Shown piece by piece: positions 15,435 to 22,581 of a DNA stretch of 47,566 nt. The stretch's first letter is position 1. The number at the start of each line of letters is the position of its first letter. A program made the position numbers and the translations under genes. This DNA is from Thermogemmatispora sp. (GTDB taxonomy: Bacteria > Chloroflexota > Ktedonobacteria > Ktedonobacterales > Ktedonobacteraceae), in NCBI RefSeq assembly GCF_019683635.1, contig NZ_JADGIA010000012.1, positions 1 to 47,566 on the forward strand. Reading direction: 5' to 3'. The notes beneath the pieces are model-generated. The model had not been told where the DNA came from and ran no database searches. It was given only the letters and a program-made list of their open reading frames with translations.

Positions 15435-16106
15435 ATGGAAGCAGTCTCAAGGCCACGAGTGAAGATCTGTTGTATCAGCAGCAGGGAGGAAGCGCAGCTG
15501 GCGATCCGCTACGGCGCCGATGCTCTGGGCCTGGTTTCGCAGATGCCAAGCGGGCCAGGGGTCATTCCGGAGGAGTTGATTGCGGAGATCGCCGAGATCA
15601 TCCCGCCACCGATCGCCTCTTTCCTGTTGACCAGCCAGCGGGATGTCGAGACGATCATCGAGCAGCAGCGCCGCTGTCGTACCAATACGCTGCAGTTGGT
15701 CGATCGCTTGCCGCCGGGAAGCCATCAGCGCCTGCGCGCGGCGCTGCCCGGTATTGCCCTGGTACAGGTGATCCATGTGCGTGGCCCAGAGGCGGTAGAG
15801 GAAGCTCTGGAGGTTGCCCCTTTTGTGCATGCGTTGCTGCTCGATTCAGGTCGGCCCGATCTGCCGGTCAAGGTCCTGGGCGGCACCGGCCAGGTGCACG
15901 ACTGGACGATTAGCCGGCGCATTCGCGAGGCTGTTCCTATTCCGGTCTTTCTGGCGGGCGGCCTCAGCGCCGAGAACGTCCGGGCTGCTATTGAGGAGGT
16001 TGCCCCCTTCGGCCTCGATCTCTGCAGCTCAGTGCGCACCGAAGGCCGCCTTGATCCTCGCAAGCTAGAGCGCTTTTTCGCTCAGGTTGGGCGTCTCTCG
16101 CTTTAG
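15435..16106 (+). CDS. Phosphoribosylanthranilate isomerase-like (TrpF family) protein
   Basis: A 223-residue TIM barrel of the TrpF family. Visible landmarks are VKICCIS at the N-terminus (canonical VKICGI, so the catalytic Cys is kept), LLLDSG with the general-acid Asp, GGTGQVHDW, and the C-terminal FLAGGLSAENV. The phosphate-binding end reads LDLCSSVRTEG, where classical enzymes have VDVSSGVE. No other trp gene is nearby, and the next gene (cysteine operon) is convergent. It may be a true TrpF in a dispersed pathway or a paralogue with another ProFAR-like substrate; I cannot decide. AAGGAG precedes the ATG. Confidence 0.75.
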   Translation: MEAVSRPRVKICCISSREEAQLAIRYGADALGLVSQMPSGPGVIPEELIAEIAEIIPPPIASFLLTSQRDVETIIEQQRRCRTNTLQLVDRLPPGSHQRLRAALPGIALVQVIHVRGPEAVEEALEVAPFVHALLLDSGRPDLPVKVLGGTGQVHDWTISRRIREAVPIPVFLAGGLSAENVRAAIEEVAPFGLDLCSSVRTEGRLDPRKLERFFAQVGRLSL

Positions 16107-16204
16107 CCGGCATCAGGCAGCGAGTGGGCACGACAGCGGGAGAGTGGAGCGGGGAACCACCAAGACAGAGCCAGCCGTCCGCTCCCTCCCTCCATTCACC
16201 AGCC

Positions 16205-16633
16205 TCAATCGATTAGCTCCAGTTTGCCCTCACTGACACTCCCATCTGCTTTGATGGAGAAGACGCGTGCGTAAGGTGGCTCAGGATGGTATTGCAATGA
16301 AAAGATAATGTAGTAGAGGCCGTTGCGCCTGGCCCACTCGATATCACGAGCTGAGGGATAGGCCTCGCTACGTGGGTGAGAATGGTAGTAAGCAAACATC
16401 TCACCATCGTAGGTGTCGATGTCGTTGGCGATGCGCAGCAGGTCCTGGGGAGAAATCTCGGAGAAATCATCCGGGTGTTCAGCAGCATTGGGGGTCGGGT
16501 AGTTTTTCACCACCCGACCATCCTTGCTCGCCAGCAGACCGCAGGCTTCATTAGGATAGCCGGCGGTGACATGCGCCACCATCTCCGAATACATTGTACG
16601 AGGGATACGCACAACAAAGGCTTCTGCTACCAT
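16205..16633 (-). CDS. mec: JAMM/MPN metallohydrolase of the sulfur-carrier cysteine pathway (Mec-like)
   Basis: A 142-residue zinc hydrolase. The JAMM motif is complete: Glu29 (NEACGLL), His84 and His86 (YHSHP), Ser94 and Asp97 (PSARDIE), with the H-x-H-x7-S-x2-D spacing exact. In Mycobacterium tuberculosis the homologous Mec+ cleaves cysteine from the CysO-cysteine adduct. The start overlaps the end of cysM by 7 bases (ATGGTAG), indicating translational coupling. It is the last gene of the order rhodanese-MoeB, cysO, cysM, mec. Because CysO here ends in extra residues after its glycines, this hydrolase might also mature CysO; that part is inference. Confidence 0.9.
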   Translation of the reverse strand: MVAEAFVVRIPRTMYSEMVAHVTAGYPNEACGLLASKDGRVVKNYPTPNAAEHPDDFSEISPQDLLRIANDIDTYDGEMFAYYHSHPRSEAYPSARDIEWARRNGLYYIIFSLQYHPEPPYARVFSIKADGSVSEGKLELID

Positions 16634-17562
16634 AAGAGTTTATTCTCCAGCTCATCCTCCAGCGCGCTCAGGTCGCGCGTCCACAGATCTTCACTGAGAT
16701 ATTTCCAGCCACCGTCTGCGAGGATGACCACGATCTTCCCCCGCTCCATACTGGAAGCGACGCGCAGGGCCGCATGCAGGGCAGCGCCGCAGGAAGGGCC
16801 GGCGAAGATGCCCTCCTGGTCCTTGAGCTGGCGCGTGCGCCGGATGGCGTCGATGCCCGAGACCAGGATACGCGCGTCGAGAAGAGACAGGTCCAGCACA
16901 GGCGGCACAAAGCCGTCTTCCAGGCTGCGCAGTCCCTGAACACTGTCGCCTTGCATCGGTTCGGCAGCGACGACGCGGATGGCCGGGTTGTGCTCCTTGA
17001 GGCGACGCGCGTTGCCGGTGAGGGTTCCCCCGGTGCCCAGGCCGGCCACGAAGACATCGAGGTCAGGGAGATCATTGATGATCTCCACGGCGGTGCCGTA
17101 GTAGTGGGCGTCAGGATTGGCCGAGTTGCCGTACTGATAGAGCATTACGTAGCGCTCATCTTTGCGTGCCAGCTCCTGCGCCAGGCGCACGGCGCCATTG
17201 CTTCCTTGAGCCCCGTCCGAGAAGATGATGTCCGCGCCATAGAGTTCCAGCAACTGACGACGCTCGCGCGTCACATTATCGGGCATCACCGCAACGAACT
17301 TATACCCTTTGACTCGCGCAATCATCGCCAGCGCAATGCCAGTATTGCCACTCGTCGGCTCCAGCAGGATCGAGCCTGGCGCTAGTTTGCCACTAGCCTC
17401 AGCCTCCTCGATCATGCGCTTGGCGATGCGGTCCTTAATGCTGCCAGAGGGATTGACCCCTTCCAGCTTGGCGAAGATCTGCACCCCGGGTCGTGGGCTG
17501 AAGCTTTTCAGCTCTACCAGCGGCGTATTGCCAATGGTCTCCAGTATGCTGCTATAGCGCAT
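16627..17562 (-). CDS. cysM: O-phosphoserine sulfhydrylase (CysO-dependent cysteine synthase)
   Basis: A 311-residue PLP enzyme of the cysteine synthase family. The PLP Lys is Lys43 in NPSGSIKDR, the phosphate loop is EPTSGNTGIALAM (about 68-80), and the glycine-rich loop is GLGTGGTLTG. The segment GLRSLEDGFVP carries Arg212, which aligns by eye with the Arg of mycobacterial CysM that selects O-phosphoserine over O-acetylserine. The C-terminus is likewise long, as in the CysO-dependent form. It starts 11 bases after the cysO stop and overlaps the JAMM gene. It would react an aminoacrylate from phosphoserine with the CysO thiocarboxylate. Confidence 0.92.
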   Translation of the reverse strand: MRYSSILETIGNTPLVELKSFSPRPGVQIFAKLEGVNPSGSIKDRIAKRMIEEAEASGKLAPGSILLEPTSGNTGIALAMIARVKGYKFVAVMPDNVTRERRQLLELYGADIIFSDGAQGSNGAVRLAQELARKDERYVMLYQYGNSANPDAHYYGTAVEIINDLPDLDVFVAGLGTGGTLTGNARRLKEHNPAIRVVAAEPMQGDSVQGLRSLEDGFVPPVLDLSLLDARILVSGIDAIRRTRQLKDQEGIFAGPSCGAALHAALRVASSMERGKIVVILADGGWKYLSEDLWTRDLSALEDELENKLLW

Positions 17563-17573
17563 GATGGCATTCC

Positions 17574-17852
17574 CTACTCCTGGCCTCCGCCAGCCATTGC
17601 GGGCAGCAGAATCACCGTGTCGTTGGGACCTACTGCTGTCTGCAGGCCCTGGAGGTAGCGCACGTCTTGATCGTTGACATAGACGTTGACAAAGCGGCTT
17701 AACTCTTCCTCTGGCTGAATCTGCTCTTTGAGGGCAGGATACTGCCGATAGAGGTCCGCCAGTACTTCCGCTAGTGTGTTACCTTGGGCGCTGACTTGCT
17801 TGGCACCCCCCGCTGCTGCGCGCAGCACTGGGGCAAGACGCACTGTCGCCAT
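17574..17852 (-). CDS. cysO: Sulfur carrier protein CysO (ThiS/MoaD-like ubiquitin fold)
   Basis: A 92-residue beta-grasp sulfur carrier: ATVRLAPVLR at the start, NVYVNDQDVRYL in the middle and DTVILLPAMAGGGQE at the end. MoaD, ThiS and mycobacterial CysO end in a bare Gly-Gly, which is adenylated and thiocarboxylated. Here two residues (Gln-Glu) follow the glycines before the TAG, and I checked this in the nucleotides. The tail would need to be removed before activation, as for QbsE- and HcyS-type carriers, which also have JAMM partners. AGGAAG precedes the ATG. Neighbours are the E1-like activator upstream and cysM/mec downstream. Confidence 0.92.
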   Translation of the reverse strand: MATVRLAPVLRAAAGGAKQVSAQGNTLAEVLADLYRQYPALKEQIQPEEELSRFVNVYVNDQDVRYLQGLQTAVGPNDTVILLPAMAGGGQE

Positions 17853-17904
17853 AGTTTTCTTCCTACTCCTCTTTTATTGCTACAACTTCGACCACACACC
17901 GCTC

Positions 17905-17998
17905 GCTCAGTCAGTCAGCTGAGCAATCGCGACTGCCTGGCGGTGCTGGCGAGGGCGAGCCGGTCCACCTCGCAGCGCGCTCGTCTGCGCCAGCACCG
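17905..17998 (-). promoter_or_regulatory. Structured leader upstream of cysO
   Basis: Two inverted repeats lie in the 271-base gap before cysO. CGGTGCTGGCG (17941-17951) pairs with CGCCAGCACCG (17988-17998), with an inner GCGAGC/GCTCGT pairing. GCTCAG (17905-17910) pairs with CTGAGC (17919-17924) around an 8-base loop. Neither is followed by a T-run. A cis-regulatory leader is possible. Confidence 0.45.
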
Positions 17999-18036
17999 GC
18001 CTGTTCCTATCATGGCAGGATCGGTTCAAGATAGCC

Positions 18037-18063
18037 ACGGTGTGGACGGACGTGATCCACCGT
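18037..18063 (-). terminator. Hairpin after the rhodanese-MoeB gene
   Basis: ACGGTGTGGA (18037-18046) pairs with TCCACCGT (18056-18063) with one bulge, about 60 bases past the stop at 18124. No T-run follows, so it is weak as a terminator. Confidence 0.3.
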
Positions 18064-18123
18064 CCCGTCTACTGGCAGCCAATGAGCCACTCGACGTGCT
18101 GGCCGCTTCCCTACCGGCATTAA

Positions 18124-19302
18124 TCAGGCCGAGAGGGCGCAGACGTCAGCGTAGGTTGGCAAGTTCTCAGGATGGGCATTCTCGCCGCAGGCCGGGCACT
18201 GCGGATCACGATAGAGTTTCAGCTCGCTAAACTCTCCGGCGAGGGCATCGTAGGTCAGCAGTCGCCCGATCAGCGGCTCTCCAATGCCCAACAGGAGCTT
18301 GATGGTCTCGACGGCCTGCAGCAGGCCGATCACGCCGGGCAGTACGCCAAGCACTCCAGCTTCGGCGCAGCTAGGAGCCAGGGCCGCCGGAGGTGGCTCT
18401 GGATAGAGGCAGCGATAGCACGGTCCCTCGTGTGGCTTGAAGACTGTGACCTGGCCTTCGAAGCGGAAGACACTTCCGTGCACCACCGGCTTGTTGGCAA
18501 TGATCGAGGCATCGTTGAGCAGGTAGCGCGTCGGGAAGTTGTCGGTGCCGTCGATGATGACATCGTAGTCGGCGATGATGCGCGCCACGTTGGTCTCATC
18601 GAGGCGGTCAACGTAGGTGATGACCTTGACATCAGGGTTGAGCGCCTCAATGGTCTCACGCGCTGACTCGGCCTTGTATTTGCCAATACGACTGACGTTA
18701 TGCAGGATCTGACGCTGGAGATTGCTCTCATCGACGACGTCCGAGTCGATGACGCCGATGGTACCAACCCCCGCCGCTGCCAGATAATAGGCCGCTGGCG
18801 AGCCAAGACCACCTGCACCCAGCAACAGGACGCGCGAGTCGAGCAGCTTTAGCTGCCCCGCTTCACCGACCTCGGGGATGAGCAGGTGGCGGCTGTAGCG
18901 CTTGCGCTGCGCCTCTCCCAGCGTGCGCGGCTGCGCTACCTCATAGCCACGGGCGCGCCATTGGCCAAAGCCGCCCGCCATTGAGATGACGTTTTGGTAG
19001 CCCATCTGCTTGAGGGTGGCTCCCGCCATGAGCGAGCGCACACCGCCAGCGCAGTAGAGCACCACCGGCTTTGTCTTATCAGGTACCGCCTCTTCAATCT
19101 GTAGCTCTAGATAGCCACGCGGCACGTGCAGCGCACCGGGAATGTAGCCCTCGTTCCACTCGTGTTTCTCACGCACGTCAACCAGAACCAGGTCCTGCGC
19201 TCCCTCCCCCTTGCGCTTGAGAGCCTCATGAACCTGGTCGGGCGTCCACTCCGGCACTAGCTCGCGGGCGCGCCGCATGATTTCCCTGGACGCTTCGCCC
19301 AT
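18124..19302 (-). CDS. Rhodanese-MoeB fusion: activating and sulfurating enzyme for CysO
   Basis: A 392-residue two-domain protein. Residues about 15-120 are a rhodanese domain with the active loop YCAGGVRS (Cys84), which can carry persulfide sulfur. Residues about 130-385 are an E1-like ThiF/MoeB adenylyltransferase: RHLLIPEVG, the nucleotide loop GAGGLGS (162-168), DGTDNFPTRYL, the conserved SCAEAGVLGVLPG, and zinc-binding pairs CYRC and CPAC. In actinobacterial MoeZ the rhodanese domain follows the MoeB domain; here it comes first. It heads the cysteine operon (cysO, cysM, mec downstream), so it should adenylate the CysO C-terminus and pass sulfur to it. MoaD or ThiS could be further clients. 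AAAGG precedes the ATG. Confidence 0.92.
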   Translation of the reverse strand: MGEASREIMRRARELVPEWTPDQVHEALKRKGEGAQDLVLVDVREKHEWNEGYIPGALHVPRGYLELQIEEAVPDKTKPVVLYCAGGVRSLMAGATLKQMGYQNVISMAGGFGQWRARGYEVAQPRTLGEAQRKRYSRHLLIPEVGEAGQLKLLDSRVLLLGAGGLGSPAAYYLAAAGVGTIGVIDSDVVDESNLQRQILHNVSRIGKYKAESARETIEALNPDVKVITYVDRLDETNVARIIADYDVIIDGTDNFPTRYLLNDASIIANKPVVHGSVFRFEGQVTVFKPHEGPCYRCLYPEPPPAALAPSCAEAGVLGVLPGVIGLLQAVETIKLLLGIGEPLIGRLLTYDALAGEFSELKLYRDPQCPACGENAHPENLPTYADVCALSA

Positions 19303-19362
19303 CGCTCTACACCTTTCGATTGTTGACTATGTTCATCGAGTTTGTCGCGTCGTGCTAAAGAC

Positions 19363-19392
19363 AGACTATCACGCGCTCTTTTGATCTGTCAA
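19363..19392 (-). promoter_or_regulatory. Promoter of the cysteine (rhodanese-MoeB/cysO) operon
   Basis: On the minus strand TTGACA (19387-19392), an 18-base spacer and TAGTCT (19363-19368). The transcript would start near 19356, about 55 bases before the ATG at 19302. Confidence 0.55.
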
Positions 19393-19485
19393 GGAAGAGC
19401 TAATCAGTGAGGAGGGGTCAGCCTTTTCACGACATTCTTATTTTTAAGAACAGCCAGAGCCGGGCCTTTTATTCCTCTTACCGCC

Positions 19486-19551
19486 GGCAGGCACCGCCCC
19501 GGCCCTACCAGGGAGCTTCGTGCTCCCTGGCCGGGCGAAGAGCCGCCTGCC
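19486..19551. terminator. Large nested hairpin downstream of the molybdenum hydroxylase gene
   Basis: CCAGGGAGC (19508-19516) and GCTCCCTGG (19522-19530) form a perfect 9-base stem with a TTCGT loop. It is extended by CCCGG/CCGGG and an outer GGCAGGC (19486-19492) / GCCTGCC (19545-19551). It starts about 50 bases past the stop at 19603. No clear T-run follows, so it may be a terminator or a transcript-end protector. Confidence 0.5.
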
Positions 19552-19602
19552 TTCGCTGGCGCACGGCAAAAGCAAGGCGTTTGCTATTCACTCTTACTTC
19601 CG

Positions 19603-21951
19603 TCAGGGCGTCTGGCCCTGCTGCTGGAACGCTCGCAGAACGCGCTCGGGCGTCATGGGGAGATGAGTCAGGCGCACCCCGAGAGCCGCCTTGATAGCGT
19701 TGGCGATGGCCGCGGCTACAGGAACCACTGGAGGCTCGCCTACCCCTTTGGCTCCGAAAGGACCATGCTCAGATGGGACCTCAACGAGCAGAGGGGTGAT
19801 GTTTGGAACATCGGTGCTATGAGGCAGAGCATAATCCATGAGCGTGGCGGTGAGCAACTGCCCATGCTCGTCATAAACAAAGCCTTCGAACAGGGCCCAG
19901 CCGAGGCCCTGGGTGACCCCGCCGTGAATCTGGCCTTCGATCTCAGCAGGATTAATGGCGAAACCCACATCCTGGGCAGCCAGATAGTCAAGGACACGCA
20001 CTTCGCCCGTTTCAGGGTCAACGGCGACACGCGCGACATGGGCCGCGTACATGGGCGAGGAAGCGAGGGCCGAGCGCCCACGGCCATAGATCGGCTGATA
20101 GCGGCTGCCAAAAGCTGTGGTGACTTGACCGATCTTCTGGAGAGAAACGGAGCGATCGGGCACACCGCGCACTACAACGCGGTCTCGCTCAATCTCCAGG
20201 TCATCAACGGCGGCCTCCAGCAGCTCAGCAGCTACCTCCAGGATTTGCTGACGGGCGTCACGCACGGCGGCCAGTACAGCAGGCCCCATCGTGTAGGTGA
20301 TCTTGCTGCCACCGGTACTGCCGCTGTGAGGTACGTTGTCGGAGCTGCCGTGCTCGATCTGCACTAGCTCGGGCGAGACGCCCAGTCCTTCGGCAGCGAT
20401 CAGGGTCAGTGCCGAGTCGGTACCGGTCAGATCGACGGTGCCCACGATCACCGTAAGGCGTCCATCGCGGTCGAGTCGGCAGGCTGCCGCCGCTGGCTCG
20501 GTGCCGCCTGGCCAGCCGCCGACTGCCAGGCCAATACCAACCTTCCAGCCGCTTAGCTCGGGCGGTGGAGTCAACAGCTCCCGACGCCGCGCCCACAGGG
20601 GATGCTCGCGCACCTTCTCCAGACAGTCTAGCAGCCCAATACGTGGCCAGCGGGGACGCCGACGATCCAGCGCGGGGTCTCCTTCGCGCAGGCAGTTTTT
20701 GAGACGAAACTCCAGTGGGTCCATGCCCAGCTCATCGCACAGCTCGTCGACAGTCGACTCCAGGGCGAAAGTCGCCTGGGGCGCCCCGGGAGCTCGATAG
20801 GCCCCAACACCAACTTTGTTGGTCAGTACTTCATAACAGCGGATATCGATGTTGGGACAGCGGTAGGTGCTGGCCAGAATAAAACCAGCCAGACCGGCAG
20901 CAGCTCCAGCGTAGGCTCCACTATCGAAAATGACCTCGCCCTGGAGGGCGACGAGCGTGCCATCGCGCCTGGCTCCGAGTTTGACAGCAATGATGGCCTG
21001 GGGCGCCGGATTGGCCGCTAAGAGGTCCTCGCTTCGCGTAAAAACGAGGCGCACCGGTCGCCGACTGGCGCGGGCCGCAGCGACTACGAGCGGTTCCAGC
21101 AAGGTAAATTTGCCTCCAAAGGCGCCCCCAATCGGTACTGACTCAACATGGATCTGGCGCTCGGGTAGATTGAGAGCCTCAGCAATCTCCGTACGGGTGG
21201 TAAAGAGGCCCTGGGCGCTGGCCCAGACGGTGTACTGCGCTCCATCGGGGGAGGGCATGACGGTAATCGATTGCGGCTCCAGGTAGGATTGATGCACCAC
21301 GCTGGTCCGATAGCGCCGCTCAACCACTACTTCGGCCTCACGCCAGCCGGCCTCGATATCGCCTTGCCGCAGGTGGCTCCTGTCGCTGACGTTCTCAGAA
21401 AGAGGCTGGCTCTCTTGCTCGCCTTCTTCCTCTCCTCCGGACACCGCAGCGTGGGCCTCTCCGCCAGCGATCTCCCCAGCCTGCTTCTTCTCTAGCAGGC
21501 GCGTCAGGGGAGCGTCCGGCTCCATAGCCGCTAACGGATCAACAACCACCGGTAGCGGCTCATAGTCGACCTCGATCGCCGCAGCTCCATCAGCGGCGGC
21601 GGCCTCGCTCTCCGCCAGGACGAGGGCTACGGGCTGACCAGCCCAAAGCACTTCCTGGCGCGCCAGAGGCGATTTGGTACGCTGACCCGAATTATAACCC
21701 TCTAGCGGCAAGGTCTCACCCGTATAGATAGCGTGCACACCAGGCACGGCTAGTGCCTGGCTGGTATTGATATTGACAATGCGGGCATGAGCATACGGAC
21801 TGAGCACGGGTCGCGCATAGAGCAGCTTGCCCGGCACTGGAATGTCGCCAGCATAGCGCGCTTGCCCGGTGACTTTGGCGGGCGCGTCTGGGCGCTGATA
21901 GGGCTTGCCTATGGCTCTGTATTCAGCCGATCTGTCAGCTGTCTGTGTCAT
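19603..21951 (-). CDS. Xanthine dehydrogenase-family molybdopterin-binding subunit (stand-alone)
   Basis: A 782-residue molybdenum hydroxylase large subunit. It shows the N-terminal AKVTGQARYAGDI domain, the Mo-cofactor loops IGGAFGGKF and GAYRAPGAPQATFA, and near the end GPFGAKGVGEPP with the catalytic Glu739. An acidic low-complexity stretch at about 153-188 (GGEEEGEQE) interrupts the first domain and looks like an insertion. The [2Fe-2S] and FAD partner subunits are not adjacent; those at 31392-35579 belong to another operon, so partners must be elsewhere or shared. The substrate cannot be named: the AYR-APG loop is not the CO dehydrogenase form AYRCSFR. The ribosome binding site is weak; no better start was found. 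Confidence 0.9.
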   Translation of the reverse strand: MTQTADRSAEYRAIGKPYQRPDAPAKVTGQARYAGDIPVPGKLLYARPVLSPYAHARIVNINTSQALAVPGVHAIYTGETLPLEGYNSGQRTKSPLARQEVLWAGQPVALVLAESEAAAADGAAAIEVDYEPLPVVVDPLAAMEPDAPLTRLLEKKQAGEIAGGEAHAAVSGGEEEGEQESQPLSENVSDRSHLRQGDIEAGWREAEVVVERRYRTSVVHQSYLEPQSITVMPSPDGAQYTVWASAQGLFTTRTEIAEALNLPERQIHVESVPIGGAFGGKFTLLEPLVVAAARASRRPVRLVFTRSEDLLAANPAPQAIIAVKLGARRDGTLVALQGEVIFDSGAYAGAAAGLAGFILASTYRCPNIDIRCYEVLTNKVGVGAYRAPGAPQATFALESTVDELCDELGMDPLEFRLKNCLREGDPALDRRRPRWPRIGLLDCLEKVREHPLWARRRELLTPPPELSGWKVGIGLAVGGWPGGTEPAAAACRLDRDGRLTVIVGTVDLTGTDSALTLIAAEGLGVSPELVQIEHGSSDNVPHSGSTGGSKITYTMGPAVLAAVRDARQQILEVAAELLEAAVDDLEIERDRVVVRGVPDRSVSLQKIGQVTTAFGSRYQPIYGRGRSALASSPMYAAHVARVAVDPETGEVRVLDYLAAQDVGFAINPAEIEGQIHGGVTQGLGWALFEGFVYDEHGQLLTATLMDYALPHSTDVPNITPLLVEVPSEHGPFGAKGVGEPPVVPVAAAIANAIKAALGVRLTHLPMTPERVLRAFQQQGQTP

Positions 21952-22076
21952 CGGTCACTCACTCGCTCACTCAGCTCAGAGGCAGGCCAGGGAAGAGAAA
22001 ACCCTAGAGACCAGCTCCGGTTTCGCCCTGCCTCCTGGATAAAAAGCAGCTACTTACCAAAAAACAGTCCTCACAC

Positions 22077-22106
22077 AGTGTAGCACAAACTCTGCCAGCC
22101 TGTCAT
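22077..22106 (-). promoter_or_regulatory. Possible promoter of the stand-alone molybdenum hydroxylase gene
   Basis: The minus strand has ATGACA (22101-22106), an 18-base spacer and TACACT (22077-22082), a moderate match to consensus. Confidence 0.4.
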
Positions 22107-22170
22107 GGGAGCAACGAGAGAAGAGCAAGCAAGCGCAGAGGCAAGGCTTAAAGTGAAGGAGGGAGCAGAG

Positions 22171-22238
22171 CAGGCGGTGCACTCGTTAGGCCGGATAGCA
22201 CGAGGGAAGGAAGCTATTGGGACGGAGTGCACCGCCTG
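22171..22238. repeat. Perfect 14-base inverted repeat with nested stem
   Basis: CAGGCGGTGCACTC (22171-22184) and GAGTGCACCGCCTG (22225-22238) are exact reverse complements around a 40-base loop. The loop contains a further ATAGC/GCTAT pairing. No T-run flanks it, and no second copy was seen in the window. Confidence 0.65.
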
Positions 22239-22507
22239 TCACCGATGGAGGCAATGAGACGACAAGGCCACCAGAGAACCAGGAGGATCTTTGAGAAGTT
22301 AGCAGGGCCGCTGAGCTTGATGGGCCTTGCTTCTTCACCTTCTTCGACTGGGGCTGCTGTCTTCCTCCGGTTCTCTTGATGCCGCTTGAGGCCGCCCACC
22401 TAGCGGCAGTTCAGATGGGTTCCTGCTCTGTCTGGTGTCGCTCCCGCGGGCTATCAGGCAAGCCTCAGAAGAGCCGGGAGAGCGAGGCAAAGGGGCAAGA
22501 GAAGAGA

Positions 22508-22545
22508 CCTGGCGGCTGCCGCAGAGGCTGGGTCTAACCGCCAGG
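22508..22545 (-). terminator. Hairpin after the beta-helix gene
   Basis: CCTGGCGG (22508-22515) and CCGCCAGG (22538-22545) are perfect arms around a 22-base loop, 37 bases past the stop. There is no T-run. Confidence 0.35.
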
Positions 22546-22581
22546 AGATTCCAGGCACCCTTTGCCTCTATTGAGCGACGG

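Larger units (their letters stand above)
21952..22581. other. 630-base region without a gene, with promoter and inverted repeats
   Basis: No frame here shows a recognisable domain or codon pattern. It contains a possible promoter for the hydroxylase gene (22077-22106), a 14-base perfect inverted repeat (22171-22238) and a hairpin near the end of the beta-helix gene (22508-22545). Confidence 0.5.

Noticed and set aside
19603-21951. CO dehydrogenase large subunit (coxL, form I)
   Set aside because: The active-site loop reads AYRAPGAP, not the AYRCSFR of form I CO dehydrogenase, and coxM/coxS are not adjacent.
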